Below the pieces are notes generated by a model. That model was not told the DNA's origin. It did not search any database and saw only the letters and a list, made by a program, of their open reading frames with translations. The position numbers and the translations under genes are program-made. From positions 19,329,971 to 19,393,970 of the forward strand of contig NC_003070.9 of the NCBI RefSeq assembly GCF_000001735.4: 64,000 bases of DNA, given 5' to 3'. The DNA is from Arabidopsis thaliana. Its lineage: Eukaryota; Streptophyta; Magnoliopsida; Brassicales; Brassicaceae. Below, in pieces: positions 45,147 to 56,818 of this stretch; within the stretch, counting starts at the first letter, position 1; each line of letters begins with the position of its first letter.

Positions 45147-48067
45147 ATGGAAGGTACAAATCGTTTCCAATCATCTTATTTTGGTCCAATTAACTCAGAA
45201 GAAGAAATCCTCTTCTCACTGAATGTTTCTGCAATTTTTTTTTTGAATCAAAAAATGTTTCTCAATTGTTTGTAGCTAAGCACAGACGTTTGTGGTTTTA
45301 GTAGTTTGTACAAATACTTGTTAATCTAATTGTTATCTCTTGAACTGGTTTCTTGCCAATGAACAGGGTCGACATCTCAGGAACCATCTTCTCAGTGGGA
45401 TTCAAACCTTCCAAATAGACTCTTCGCCACCGATCATTATCCGAGGGGAAGGCTGAACGTATACTCTAGACCGGATATTCTATCCTTTATCAAGAAGGTT
45501 TTTGATGGGACAGAGGAATTAGATTTTATACTTCAGTCTTGCTTTGGTCCTTTATTCCATTTGCCAGTTAGTAGGGTTGCGACTTCGGGTAAGGTCATTC
45601 ATGCCTTGTTATGTAGACAGTTGCTTACTAAGAAAAAGTATGAGTTTTGGACAGTTTTTGGTGGACACCCAATGAGATTTTCACTACTAGAATTTGCTTC
45701 CGTGACTGGCTTACCTTGTGGGGAGTTTCCTGACGAGTATGACCCTGAAGATTCTCCGGTTTATGATGATGGCAAGAAGAGCTACTGGAATGAGTTAATT
45801 GGTCCAGACAAGACGGTTACATTAGGGGATATATCTGCCATGCTAACCAAGAAACGCAGTAAACTGTCTTCTGACCACAAACTGAAGCTCGCTTTCCTAC
45901 TCATTGTAGATGGTGTCCTCATAGCATCTAACCAAACCGGTAGGCCTACATTTAAATATGTAGAGATGTTGGCAGATTTAGAGAAATTCCTTTCGTTTCC
46001 TTGGGGTAGAGAGTCGTTTATGAAGACGATTGAAGCGATGACACCCGAGAAACGGATTCTCGCTAAGAGCACCGGTAAAAGACAGCTCACAAACGATCCT
46101 ATTCAGAATTTGGTGAAGCAACTCCAGCAGATCACATTCCGTCTTAAAGGTTTCCCGCATGCCCTGCAGCTCTTAGCTTTTCGAAACATACCTGGAATGG
46201 TGGATTTAATGAAGTTTGATGACACCTCCTTGACAATCCTTCATTGGAAGAATTTAACTCATCCAACACAACTAATTACTCTTCCTCAGATTCACTCTTT
46301 AGAAAGCAACCTTAAGGTTTTTTTCTAACCCAAAAGTTTTTATATGGTCTCTATAATATTCTCTTTCTATATATCCAGTCTTCTTTACTAATAATAACAT
46401 TCTATTTTTCAACAGAGACCTGTGGATCCGCTTATAGGTGAAGATATTAATGTTGACCAAAGTTGGGCAGAGTGGAATGACGAGGTGAAAGACAGGAAAG
46501 TTTCTTACATGAATGGTTTGATACTGACAGCTCATCAATTCAAAAAAAGTGATTGGCCAGGAGGTGATGCTACATTGCCATCAATTAAAATTCCAAAGGA
46601 GAAGTCTTCTGTTGTTCACAAAAAGCATATTGTGGATCGTAAGAAGAGACTACGGGTGAAGTCTGACCCTCCCAAATCCAAGCATAGTTATTCAACTCGT
46701 TTTAATCAAGTTGTAAGGCTATCTGATGATGAGAAGTCTAGGTTGATCGTTGATCTACAAAACATGGTGGAAGAGCTATCAAATCGTGTAATGAAGCTTG
46801 AAAAGAAAAGAAAAACTGTCACCTTCAAGCGGTCCAGAAATTTGGCTTTCGGTTTTGTTCCATTATCTTCTAGATCAAAGCGCAAGAAGTCATCGGAGGT
46901 ACCTACTCAATCTCAAGCCTCTGAGGTAATCAAGATTTCAAACAGTTTATAATATTTGAACCTTATCATCTACTTATACATTTTTCAAGTTTTAACGCAT
47001 AACAAAACTTTTATTTTCCTCATAGAATCCATCTCATTCACACACGCTGTCTGATGAACAGAATGAGGATTTTGATATTGAGGTCTGCTGTTTTAACCTT
47101 ATGTGTTTAATGTTTATTCTGTTACCACATCTATATGTACTTAATCAATTTTTATCAATCTTGCTAGCATCAATCTGAGCAAAAGGATGATTCATGGGAT
47201 GTTTCTCCTCCTCTTTCTCACCCTTCTACGATAGTCCAAGATGATGAATTCAAGAAGTTTCAAGATGAATCCATTGATAGAACAACTTTGACAAACACGG
47301 TTAGTGTAATATTTAATTTCCAATATCTCTTTGGTAGAATTGTTTACGTCAAAATATTTTGTTTCAGGTGATTACTGATGACCCCATGGATGTCAATCAT
47401 ACTCCACATGAATCACAGGATTCTGAAAAGGATGATGCAATAGAGGACAATCCAATTTATGACACTGGTGCAAAAGATCCAAATGACAATGAACCAGATG
47501 ATGAGGGAAAAATCCAGGTACTTTTATAAATACAAACACAACACATCATACACTTTATTTAACAGTTTATAGGATCTGACACATTTGACTATTCTACTTT
47601 ACAATCAGTTTGATTCAAGTGCAAACGTAAGCAACAAAAAACAATCACCTCTCGAGGAACACAATATTATGGAGGTAAGTTAATACATCATTTGGTGCAA
47701 CACATCGGAAATGGTTGGTGCATCACAGACCGTAAACATAATAATTGCACATCTGCTTAGTTATTATGGACAGGATTTTGTGGATACTTACGAGTGTACT
47801 TCAACATTCAGGTCAATTTGGAGGCGGGTGAAGCATCTCAATCAGTGGTGGAGCCGCAACCCGATGACCCTATGGAGGTATACATTTTCAACTAGTTCCT
47901 TGATTTATTGGACACCAGTGAGGGATGCTTCATCACTCAGTCCTTGTCCAAAAAAACATTTACAAGCCAATTCTCCAGACTGTAATTCTCCACAGGGCAA
48001 TGCAGCATCTCAGTGCATTCTAAAAGATCCAAATGGCCATGAAGCAGATGATGAGGGAAATATCCAG
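45147..48067 (+). pseudogene. DUF1985 gene of a KI-type MULE, protease domain lost
   Basis: Exons: 45147-45153, 45367-46316, 46416-46925, 47026-47082, 47168-47299, 47368-47517, then less certain small exons at 47609-about 47673, 47812-47877 and to 48067. The second exon carries DUF1985 (ALLCRQLLTKKKYEFW, TVFGGHPMRFSLLEFA, LIVDGVLIASNQTGRP). Later exons are basic, then acidic and repetitive. The C48 protease domain that should follow is absent; sequence runs instead into the opposite-strand transposase stub. The exons listed up to 47517 are open with canonical splice sites, so a truncated DUF1985 protein could still be made. I label it a pseudogene because the catalytic half is missing. Confidence 0.7.
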
Positions 48068-48190
48068 GTACAAAAATACAAACACAACACATCAAACACT
48101 TTATTTTACAGGTTATAGATTCTCACAAAATTGACTACTGTACTTTACAATCAGTTTGACTCAAGTGCAAACCTAAGCCAAAAAGAACAA
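47472..48190 (+). repeat. Intragenic direct duplication, about 175 bp, spacing 550
   Basis: AAAAGATCCAAATG(A/G) begins copies at 47472 and 48022. Both run across the GATGATGAGGGAAA(A/T)ATCCAG donor, the following intron and the ACAATCAG|TTTGA acceptor to GTGCAAAC(G/C)TAAGC. The unit therefore includes an exon end, an intron and the next exon start. Confidence 0.85.
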
Positions 48191-48517
48191 TCTGTTTTCT
48201 CTAACAAACAAATTAAGACCTCTGTTTTCTCTAAGTGCACTTAGATAGTACAGAAGGCCAACCTCGCTTGTAACCAAAACTGGAGGAGTCTTCTCCTTTG
48301 TTGTGAACATATCCTTATCCGGTGCAGCATAACTCAACAAAGGATTTACACCATTAATTCCGAACTCTTTCGAAATCGCTGACTTAAACGCTCCCAGTGT
48401 CATTCCCTCAGAAATTGGAACAACCCTAGAAAACAGTTTGTTACAGATCTCCAGTTTCCACTCTCCATTCGACGAACAAACCCAATCTCCACAAATTACC
48501 ATACAAAACTCATCCAT
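48173..48517 (-). pseudogene. MULE transposase N-terminal stub
   Basis: From Met 48517 the frame reads MDEFCMVICGDWVCSSNGEW, then ISEGMTLGAFKSAISKEFGI and LSYAAPDKDMFTTKEKTPPV, and stops at 48173. It has the same order of motifs as the N-terminus of the transposase at 7078-7400 (GEWKCKEGEWKFE, MTYTDFVRTLREAF, ISYWMLGEMSVL). The acidic, zinc and catalytic parts are missing. Its 3' end abuts the duplicated exon of the DUF1985 gene. Confidence 0.7.
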
Positions 48518-48884
48518 CAATCCCTAACCAAAACAAAACAGAGCATTCACGTTAATTACCTAATAGTGTAATTGAGTATCGTAAACGTGTTACGATTTTT
48601 AAGGATATTTTTTCATTGTACCTTCGTCGACATCGAAATAATGACTGCATTACAACCGTCTGTAATCGTCAAGTAACTCCTTTCTTTGTGTGAAGATCTC
48701 AACCGTCTCTTTATGCACTGAGTGGATACGTTTTTTTTAGATACCGCTACAAACCTAAGCAAGATAACCGGTTAACTAATTGATTGATCATATTGGACAC
48801 TCAACAATACACAAGTATGAAACACTCATCAATTTTACATGCTTTTTTTGGATTTATTGGACATTATATTGTGGACATAATATT

Positions 48885-48945
48885 GTGGATATATAGAACA
48901 CAATCAGTATAATGGTGGATATATAGAACACAATCAGTATAATGG
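48885..48945. repeat. 30-bp tandem duplication
   Basis: GGATATATAGAACACAATCA starts at 48887 and again at 48917, with identical flanks to AATGG. Confidence 0.9.
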
Positions 48946-50159
48946 AAAGTTAAAAATCAGCAAACAAAAAATAAATCAAACCAAAACACATAAAACATTG
49001 TGGGAAAAATTTTGAATAATCAAATAAAATCTTCAATTCATTTTTTGCATGTATACACTCACAGAGGTGCAAGTAGAGCTGAACATTTTGGGAGAAGCAT
49101 CAATATGATAGAAGACCAAATTATTAGGAATCCTCTTTTCCCTACAACAAAAACAGATACATCACTAACCAATATAAATCATGGTTTTCTTTTTTATATT
49201 TTTTGGGTTTGTCTAAAAAAAGTCCAAGAAGGAACTAAGGTCAAAAACATGAAAGATATAATTTACATCCCTTTACATCAAACATAATCAATATAACAGT
49301 TTAAACATTCGACGATACTGGACAATTATCAGTGAACAAATATGATAAAATAGTTGGACATACAGAAGTGGACATTAATATTTTGCAGTTTATCTTTTAT
49401 TGGACTTGATATGTTGGATACTAGTTTTTTTGCCGAAACAATTTCTTAAATTTTTTCCATACGAGTTTCTTGTTTAATGGTGCTCAAGTCAAACCCCAGC
49501 ATGGACTCTACTGAGGTTGATACGATTTATCATATTTTATGAACGCAACTGGAATGTTCTAGCCCATTATGATTTAGATGCTTTATGTACATAGTTATCT
49601 TTATATTTTTCCTGCAAACGATGCATAACGCATTAGAAATGGCAACAATCACCTTTTTCATGGTAAAGCAACCAAGAAAATTATCTGAAACAATTGTTTT
49701 ATCAGCTATGTCAAGTTATCAACAAAAAACAAGGGATTCATTTCATGTTTCAGTGGGTAAAGCAACCAGGAAAATTACCTGAAACAATTCTTTAATCAAC
49801 TCATGTGATTAAATAAAGCCGACTAAAGTCTGGGTGTTGGAAGGAAACAACAATTTCGAGCAACAAAATATCTCTACCCTCCACTCTAGTTATTCTAAAC
49901 CTTTCAGATAACTACAACTTCCATCATATTAAGATTTTCAAAGTCTGTAAAAAAATGGCTATTATGCGGCGTTGGATGAGAGCGAATATATTGTCCATTG
50001 ATGCAACGACTAAAGAATTATCATCGGATAAGATCTCTAAAGCTGCAAACAACATCATGAAGGTTTGAGATAGTGTTTTTCTGTTGCAGGTTAATTCGAA
50101 TGTTTCATTTTAAGTGTTCAAACCTTAATTGAGATAGTGTTTTGGCATAAAAAATGGCT

Positions 50160-50520
50160 ATTGCAGGCCGATACTAATTCAGGGGGAGATTCCTAATCGA
50201 CGCAAATAAGCCTCTCCACCAAATCTCTCTTACTCTCTGTCACACTCTTTATCACTCTCTGCTATCGTAGATCGGAGAATCTCCTCTGAGAGCTCTAATC
50301 TCTCAGTAATCTTCACCGCGTGTCCGGATCTAATTTTCCTAATTTTCCCCGAAGAATCTAATTTTCCTAATTTTCCATTATGTGGAGGAGAATCGTTTCA
50401 TCGCATCTTAAATCCATCTCCGCCGTCAGGTCCTGCGCGGCTCCGTCAGATTTGATTTTCGATATAGCCTTTAGCTATCAGTGTTACAATCAATTATCAC
50501 TGTGAGAATTAACAACCATC
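50160..50520 (+). pseudogene. Captured first exon resembling cytochrome c oxidase subunit 5b
   Basis: From the ATG at 50380 the frame reads MWRRIVSSHLKSISAV, then RSCAAPSD, after which it becomes unlike any presequence and stops at 50505. MWRRIVSS... is how I remember the start of Arabidopsis mitochondrial COX5b proteins (AT3G15640 type). A pyrimidine-rich leader (CTCTCTTACTCTCTGTCACA from about 50222) precedes it, like a real 5' UTR. A duplicated GAATCTAATTTTCC piece lies just before the ATG. As it sits within the decayed MULE and has no downstream exons, capture by the element is likely. No functional product is expected. Confidence 0.5.
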
Positions 50521-53320
50521 GACATCGATATTGTGAGATAATTTCACTCGGCGAAGGTAACTTCCTTTTCTCATATGTAAATATCAACTGTCGATTTATT
50601 AGAAGGGAACCAAATCAAAACAAAACATTTCTAACCGGTTAAGTAAATTTTTGGTTTAGATGAGTGGGGATATAATTGTCCATTTATTTTTCAAAAACAA
50701 GGAAAAGTGCCTTGTACGTGAGAAGTGCCTCAAAAGGAATAAAAGTTTGTAGAAGTGCCTAAACATGTCCAATTCCCATAATTTATTTTGATTGATTGGG
50801 TTAATTGGAGAAGACGTGTTGGTTAGAGAGAATTGGTTAAAAGTGTTGGGGTTGACAAATATGACGTCAATAAAACAAGTACAGCGGTGAGAAGTGAGGA
50901 TTGAGGATTTTAGGTTGCTCGAAACTTTTGTCGATTGTGTTATTAAAACGAGGGACAAAACCGTCTTATCCCTTGCCAATATATGCCCATTTCCATTAGT
51001 TCATTCTTTTTTTTTTTTTTTTTTTTCCAGAAACTCATTTTAAAAGTTCCTCTTCTCTAATTATTGAGAGAAAATGTCTCTATTCTTACATAAGTCCCTA
51101 TAAAACGTAAATACTTTTATTGTAAATCAAAATACTATTAAATTATGTTATGTAATATATCTATTTTGTATATATAATTATATCACTATCTTAAATCTGT
51201 AATATACAAGATATAAATATGATATATATTTATGTTATCTCCAAAAAATAAGGATTACATATTTATTTTTATATATCCTTTATCCTATAAAGCACAAGTC
51301 ACCTAACCAATCAAAGTTTCCACATAAATTTCTTTTTTTAATATTTAAATTCAATAAAGATAATTCTAAAATGAAAATGAAATCAAGATTGTGCAAGTGA
51401 AAAAAAAACTGATAATTAACAAAACAAAAAAAAACTGCTCAAAACTCTTCTTTTTTGGGCATCATAATTAATTGGACAAAATACATAATTTTTATTCTTA
51501 ATTCACTGACGAAAAATATCTCAAAAAAAAAAAAACTGTACCATTTCCTAAATCCCTAAATTTGCTCACACTAACTCAAACTGAGATCATGGTACAATAT
51601 ATAACTGATTCATCTTCTATTTAAGTCCAATTTAATTCAACTTCTTCTCTATTTTATTTCCTTTGTATTCCTCTCAATCTCCATCGTTTATTTTGTGGTA
51701 GCAATCTCAATTCTTCAAAAAAGAATCGAAGAGCAGAGCTCTTATATCCTGAACATGGGATTTTCATCCCAAAAATAAACCTGATATATTTCTTAGCATC
51801 CAAGTTATTCGTGGATGGAAAGGTACACCAACATTTTGTCTTAAAAGAGATTTTCATGTTTATTTCTGTTTCACAAATGCTGGATTGTTTACATCTCTGT
51901 GTGTTTACAACATGTTTATTAAGCTTCAAAGCACATTGTAACTTCTTCTTTTTTTAATCTTATTAAAACAGGTAAAACTAAACATTGCATAATCTGTATT
52001 GTGGACATGAAGATGGAATCCAAGCATCGCTTCCTCCGTCCAATCCTGAATTTTTCTTTTCTTATTTGTTGAGTAAGTTTGAATTTACAAATTTTCATAT
52101 GTTTATTTGATTATCTTAAATAAATATCTTTACATTATATACTTATCTTAATGTTTTTACAATTTTGTATTAATTTTATAATGTTTAGTGGACATTGAGG
52201 AAGCAAGTTGAAGAAGATCAATGAACGAGGAGAGTCTGAAACCATGTGTTGCTCATATGTTTATTAAAGGTCATATAGCTCGACCTTTGTCCATTCAGAA
52301 TTTCATATGTTTACAAACACACAAAAAAAAATTGCATTTTTGTTGTAAATTATTTGTTGCACAAAATTAATGTGGTCTAAGTGTTTTTCATATTTTTGTT
52401 GAGTGTTTGTAAATTTATAAATGGGATACTGCATATTAGAAAATGAGTTACTTTACCTTTAACCAATTAATATTGGGACATGTATCAAGATATTAATCAA
52501 TTCACAAATAATTTGTAGTTTTTAACCATATTTTTTTAATTAACTTTATAAATTTTCAATTTAGAAATTTTAAAGATTATCTATAGACAGAAAAATAGTT
52601 AGGACTTTTAGATAGAATACAAATCCACTTCTATATTTCAAACCCTTTAAAAATAAAAATTTTCCATGATATGTCTATGGGTTCTCTGACAATCTCAATA
52701 TTAGAAAATATATATTTCAGTGGAAATTATGCATCCTAATGTTTTAAGAAATCTGATTAATGATTATCAATAACAACAAAATAAAATAACATTTCAAAGT
52801 AGTTTGTTTTTTTCCCGTACTAGTTTTTACATAAATCAAAAAATAATCGATGTTTAATTATATATGCATGCATACCCCCATATTCCCACACCAATTATTT
52901 TCTCATAAATATGAACCAACAATAATAATTCAATAGATTCAAATCTTCTAAATTAATATTTCGAACTTTACAATTTTTAACAATAATTAACCAACTATGC
53001 ATAAAATGCTAGAATAGAAAGTCTTTTTTTTTTTGGTCAATCAAGCTAGACAGTCATTCTTTAGGAATCCTAAAACATAAATCTGTAACGAACGGCATAG
53101 AGTATTAAACTTTCAAACCTAATATAAAAATGGCTTGTTGCCCAAGACAAAAAACATAATTGCTCTTTATTATGTGAAAAGTTGAAATCGGATTGATACA
53201 ACATTACCTTACGTACACAATAATATTGCATAATTGAAAAACCTTATTACACATTAATATTGCATAATTGAAAAAGACATTATAGCATAATCAAACTTGG
53301 TTTAAGGATATATATGGTAA

Positions 53321-55153
53321 CTAGGCAATAGCCGTGACATGGACTCCAATCTGATGAAGCAAGGTACTAGCTTTTCCGTGGAACCCAACGATCTTGTGCC
53401 CATCTTTCTCAAGTATAAAGCTGAACGCAGATTCGAGTCCAAATGGTGGAGAGTTACGTTTGTTGGTCTTGAACCTAAGCATGGTTATAACTCCAGTTTC
53501 AGATCCAATTACTTTATCGTGACAACCTTCCACAGCTGTAATGTACTCACTCGGATAGTCCAGTTCAAACTGTGTAGTAGATGAAAACTAAATGTTAGGA
53601 ATTTCACATTTGAGAAATGCAAGAGATCATGCTTAATATAAAAGATGTAAATATAATATCCATTCATTTTCAATTGGTTTTTTGAGATAAAATGTTAGGG
53701 TAAAGAGAAACTGAACTCTTCGTATCCGAGCAATGTTTCCTTTCCATGTCTTTCTGCCAGAATCACCTCACTAGTGTAAGTCTCGTACTCAAATTTGACT
53801 GCAGCAATCCCAACATCGCCTTGTCCTACATATATCTTCTTCACATTTTTGAAAGCACCATCGTCCCAAGAATCTCCACCGTCACCACCTTGGCCTTGGA
53901 GTTTCTCTGGAGGAGGAGGAGAAGGTGGAAGTGGAGCGTAATACACCCCGATACCATCAATACAAGAGCCTACCCGTCCATGGAACCCAACAATAGCATC
54001 ACCTTGTCTCTCCAGCTTGAATTTGCTACCAGTCACTTTTCCAATCGCTGGAGAGGCTCTTCCTTTTGATGTTTTGAAAGTTAACGATGTAAGAACAACA
54101 CAATTGTAAGGTTGGGTATGAGCGTAGGTTCCCTCCACAGATGTGATATATTCATATGGATGATTGACCGTAAACTGCAACAATAATAGTACAATAATTA
54201 TCACAAAATCAAATTAGTAAATTTGGATACCAACAACATTTAGATGTTAATTATATTGAAGAAAAACAGAAAAAAATAATACATTTAGATGTTAAATCTA
54301 AGTATGTACTCAAAAAGTAGAACTAATTAAACTTTGATTCCCGTCCATGATAGTTGGAAACACTCATATATAGTAGATAAATTTTTAATATCAATTAAAG
54401 ATGAGGAATTATTATGACAACCTCATGTTGTGTTCCGGTCTTCGCCCCGCGCTCACGAGTTTCCACTTGACCGGCTTTGTCATAGTCGAACCTTACATGC
54501 CTAATTGCAGAGCCATCAGTTGTAACGTACACTTTTCTTATGCCGTCGTAGTCACCACCATCATCAAAACCTTTTCCTGTGGTTTTAGCACCTTCGATTG
54601 CTGATTGGATTGAAGGAATCTTGATAAAATATGCTCCAAGAGAGTTGAGATACTTGTCAGCAAATCCATGAAACCCAATAATCTTGCTCCTGCTAGCGCT
54701 AAGTGTAAACCTAGCACCCTCATTGTATCCGATTGGATCATAAGTCTTCTTGTTAGTTATGAACTGAAGACATTGTATCACACCGGTAGATGCGTTGTAG
54801 TAACCCTCAATAGATAACAAATATTCTTTTTCCAAATTGTTGATCTCAAACTGTGTAAAAACAATATAAGAAGTAATAAAATTATGAGATTATAACCCCA
54901 AAAAAATCGAATAAAAGAATATAAATTTTGTATATTTCCCAAACACAATTCTTACCGTCTCTGTGAAACCACGACCAGAAGCACCATGGATTGGTCCAAT
55001 AACCTTTTTCCCAGCCTTGACATACTCAAACTTGATGAACTGAATACCTTCAAGACCACCTCGTACATATATCTTTGTTACATCATGATAGTCAGATCCA
55101 TCATCCCACTGGATCCCTACCTTTCCACCTTTAGCTTCCACCTTGAGGGCCAT
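53321..55153 (-). CDS. JAL9: Three-domain jacalin-related lectin with damaged last splice donor
   Basis: Corresponds in position to AT1G52100 (JAL9). Exons on the minus strand: 55153-54956, 54850-54422, 54174-about 53716 and 53569-53321 (66+143+153+82 codons if all are joined). The start Met gives [19 protein letters not shown]; an in-frame TAA lies just upstream, so no secretion leader can be read through. Domain endings are [34 protein letters not shown] and [17 protein letters not shown]. At the third donor, where relatives have GAG|GT, the sequence is GAAGAGTTCAG, so the phase-0 GT is missing. Reading on ends seven codons later; using GA|GTTCAG shifts the last exon out of frame. The last domain is probably truncated in the product. 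Confidence 0.8.
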
Positions 55154-56818
55154 CACTTACGGTTACGAATCTGCCATATATAAATTCATTTTTATTACTT
55201 AAGGAAAAAACGCAAAATCATTTTGCATACACAAATTAAAGCAAGAGTAATGAAACACTCACTTCTTGAAGAAAACTAAGTTTTTTGTTAACAACATATA
55301 TTACGTGGGTTGACGTAGTGTTGAAAGCTTGAATCTAAGCTAAGTGGTAACCCAATCTAAATATTAATATTAACCACTAAGCTACATATTTTAATCAAAC
55401 TAATTAACTAAGCATATTTAAGTACTGCATAACTATTATAATATGTATATATTTTTACATTCAAAGTGTTTCGATGCTATATACTTTCCAAATTATAAGA
55501 AGATAGAACCTCTTATAGTGGATTTTAGAGAGCGATAAGGAGAGCTGAAGAACAATGCTGAGTGATGTGCAGGTACTAGTGAAGGTGCCTTTTTATACAC
55601 AGTTTCATTGTTAGAAATGATTTTTTAAATATGAATCGTGATCCACGAGAGACCAATATTATATAAAGTTTTAATGTTCTTACTGTCTGGATAAGGTTTT
55701 TGAATTTATATCATCCGTGGTCCAACGAGACTATATAATAATCTTAATTAAGTTACCATCTTCTTATTTGCTCGTGTGTCGTGAGGGAGGCCATACAATT
55801 TAAACTTCCAACATCTAAACATGTTTATAGTCTTACCGTAACGTGGAACAATAGTACATCGTAACGTGGAACAACATCGTAACGTGGTGAACGTACGATC
55901 TAACATTATTATTTAACAACAGGTTTTGGCAAATAAATCTGTAACTTATTTAAAAAGAATGTCATTCGCATTAATTATTATCAATTAATTAATATTTATA
56001 ATTATTAATATTTCTTTATTTAATATATTTATATCAATTCTAACTATTTTTAGAAAAGAAAGTCTTAAAATTTTATTAATATTATATTTTATTAAAAATA
56101 AATATTATAATTATCTAAAATTTATAAAATATTTAGAATATTTGACGAAAAACGTTTAGAATATATATAATATATAAAATTTATAAAATTAAATAACTAT
56201 TTTAAAAAGAAAAATTAAATTGATTTGAATTATAAATCTTTTAATAAAAATATTATTAGAACCATAAAAAAAAAAAAAAAAAAAATCTAGATTGCAACTA
56301 AATAATTTAAATTTAAGTTAACTAAGTTCACTACATAATCTTTAGGATTTTCATAGAGATGGTTAATAGTAGTATGAAAGTTGTTTTACTAATTAGTTGT
56401 TGGAAACTCACGTCGACAAATTGCCAAAAAATTCCTGGCATGTAGTAACCTAACAACAATTACCGACGCATTTGTTATCAGTACTCTACCAACAAATTGT
56501 TGATGAAATTGTGTTACCGACGATTATATACCAAAAAAATGAACTTCATAAAAAACAAATTTAGCTTATATCCTTTTTTCGTGGAATCTTCAAAATGGTT
56601 CTTGCTTTTGGAAACAACTTATTGAAAACAGATATATAAGTCACAATGAGCTTCACTCCAACTCCATACACTTTCTTAGAACATGAATTATTCAAAAGTT
56701 CAAACAAAGAAAAAAGAAACAAAATCAAAACAGAGGGAAAAAAAGAAAGAGGAGAAACGAATCAAAGTTAATGAAAACATAGGAGGAGAATGTTTCGTTC
56801 TAAGTCATATAAACATGA
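55154..56818. other. JAL9 promoter and JAL10 3' flank
   Basis: A TATAAAAAGG on the minus strand at 55589-55598 is the likely JAL9 TATA box, with a leader exon to about 55515. Three short repeats of CGTAACGTGG lie at about 55849-55890. The rest is very AT-rich. Confidence 0.55.
55589..55598 (-). promoter_or_regulatory. TATA box of JAL9
   Basis: TATAAAAAGG on the minus strand, followed by a leader and a possible AAGAG|GTTCTA donor near 55513. Confidence 0.55.

Larger units (their letters stand above)
44650..50950. mobile_element. Second KI-type MULE, decayed and inverted relative to the first
   Basis: A DUF1985 gene (+) converges on a transposase N-terminal stub (-), the same layout as the 6.3-15.7 kb element but flipped. 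The transposase catalytic domain and the protease domain are absent. Possible end similarity: left GTATAATTATCCCTTTACCC near 44745 and right (minus strand) ACAATTATATCCCCACTC near 50665-50685. This is too weak to fix the borders. Confidence 0.55.
48518..53320. other. Element remainder and spacer to JAL9
   Basis: Contains a 30-bp tandem repeat (48885-48945), a 37-codon open frame at 49955-50068 ([14 protein letters not shown], family unknown), a COX5b-like exon (50380-50449), a long T run near 51008 and a 36-bp imperfect repeat near 53222-53280. From 51.0 to 53.3 kb I see only AT-rich DNA with no supported gene. Confidence 0.5.

Noticed and set aside
51654..52072. Possible small gene: 91-codon minus frame and 21-codon plus frame (MKMESKHRFLRP...)
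   Set aside because: Both are short, without domain or conservation that I can judge. The plus frame follows a UTR-like stretch but nothing decisive shows translation.
55849..55890. Three CGTAACGTGG copies considered as a regulatory array
   Set aside because: Too short and far (about 250 bases) above the JAL9 TATA box; no match to the other lectin promoters.
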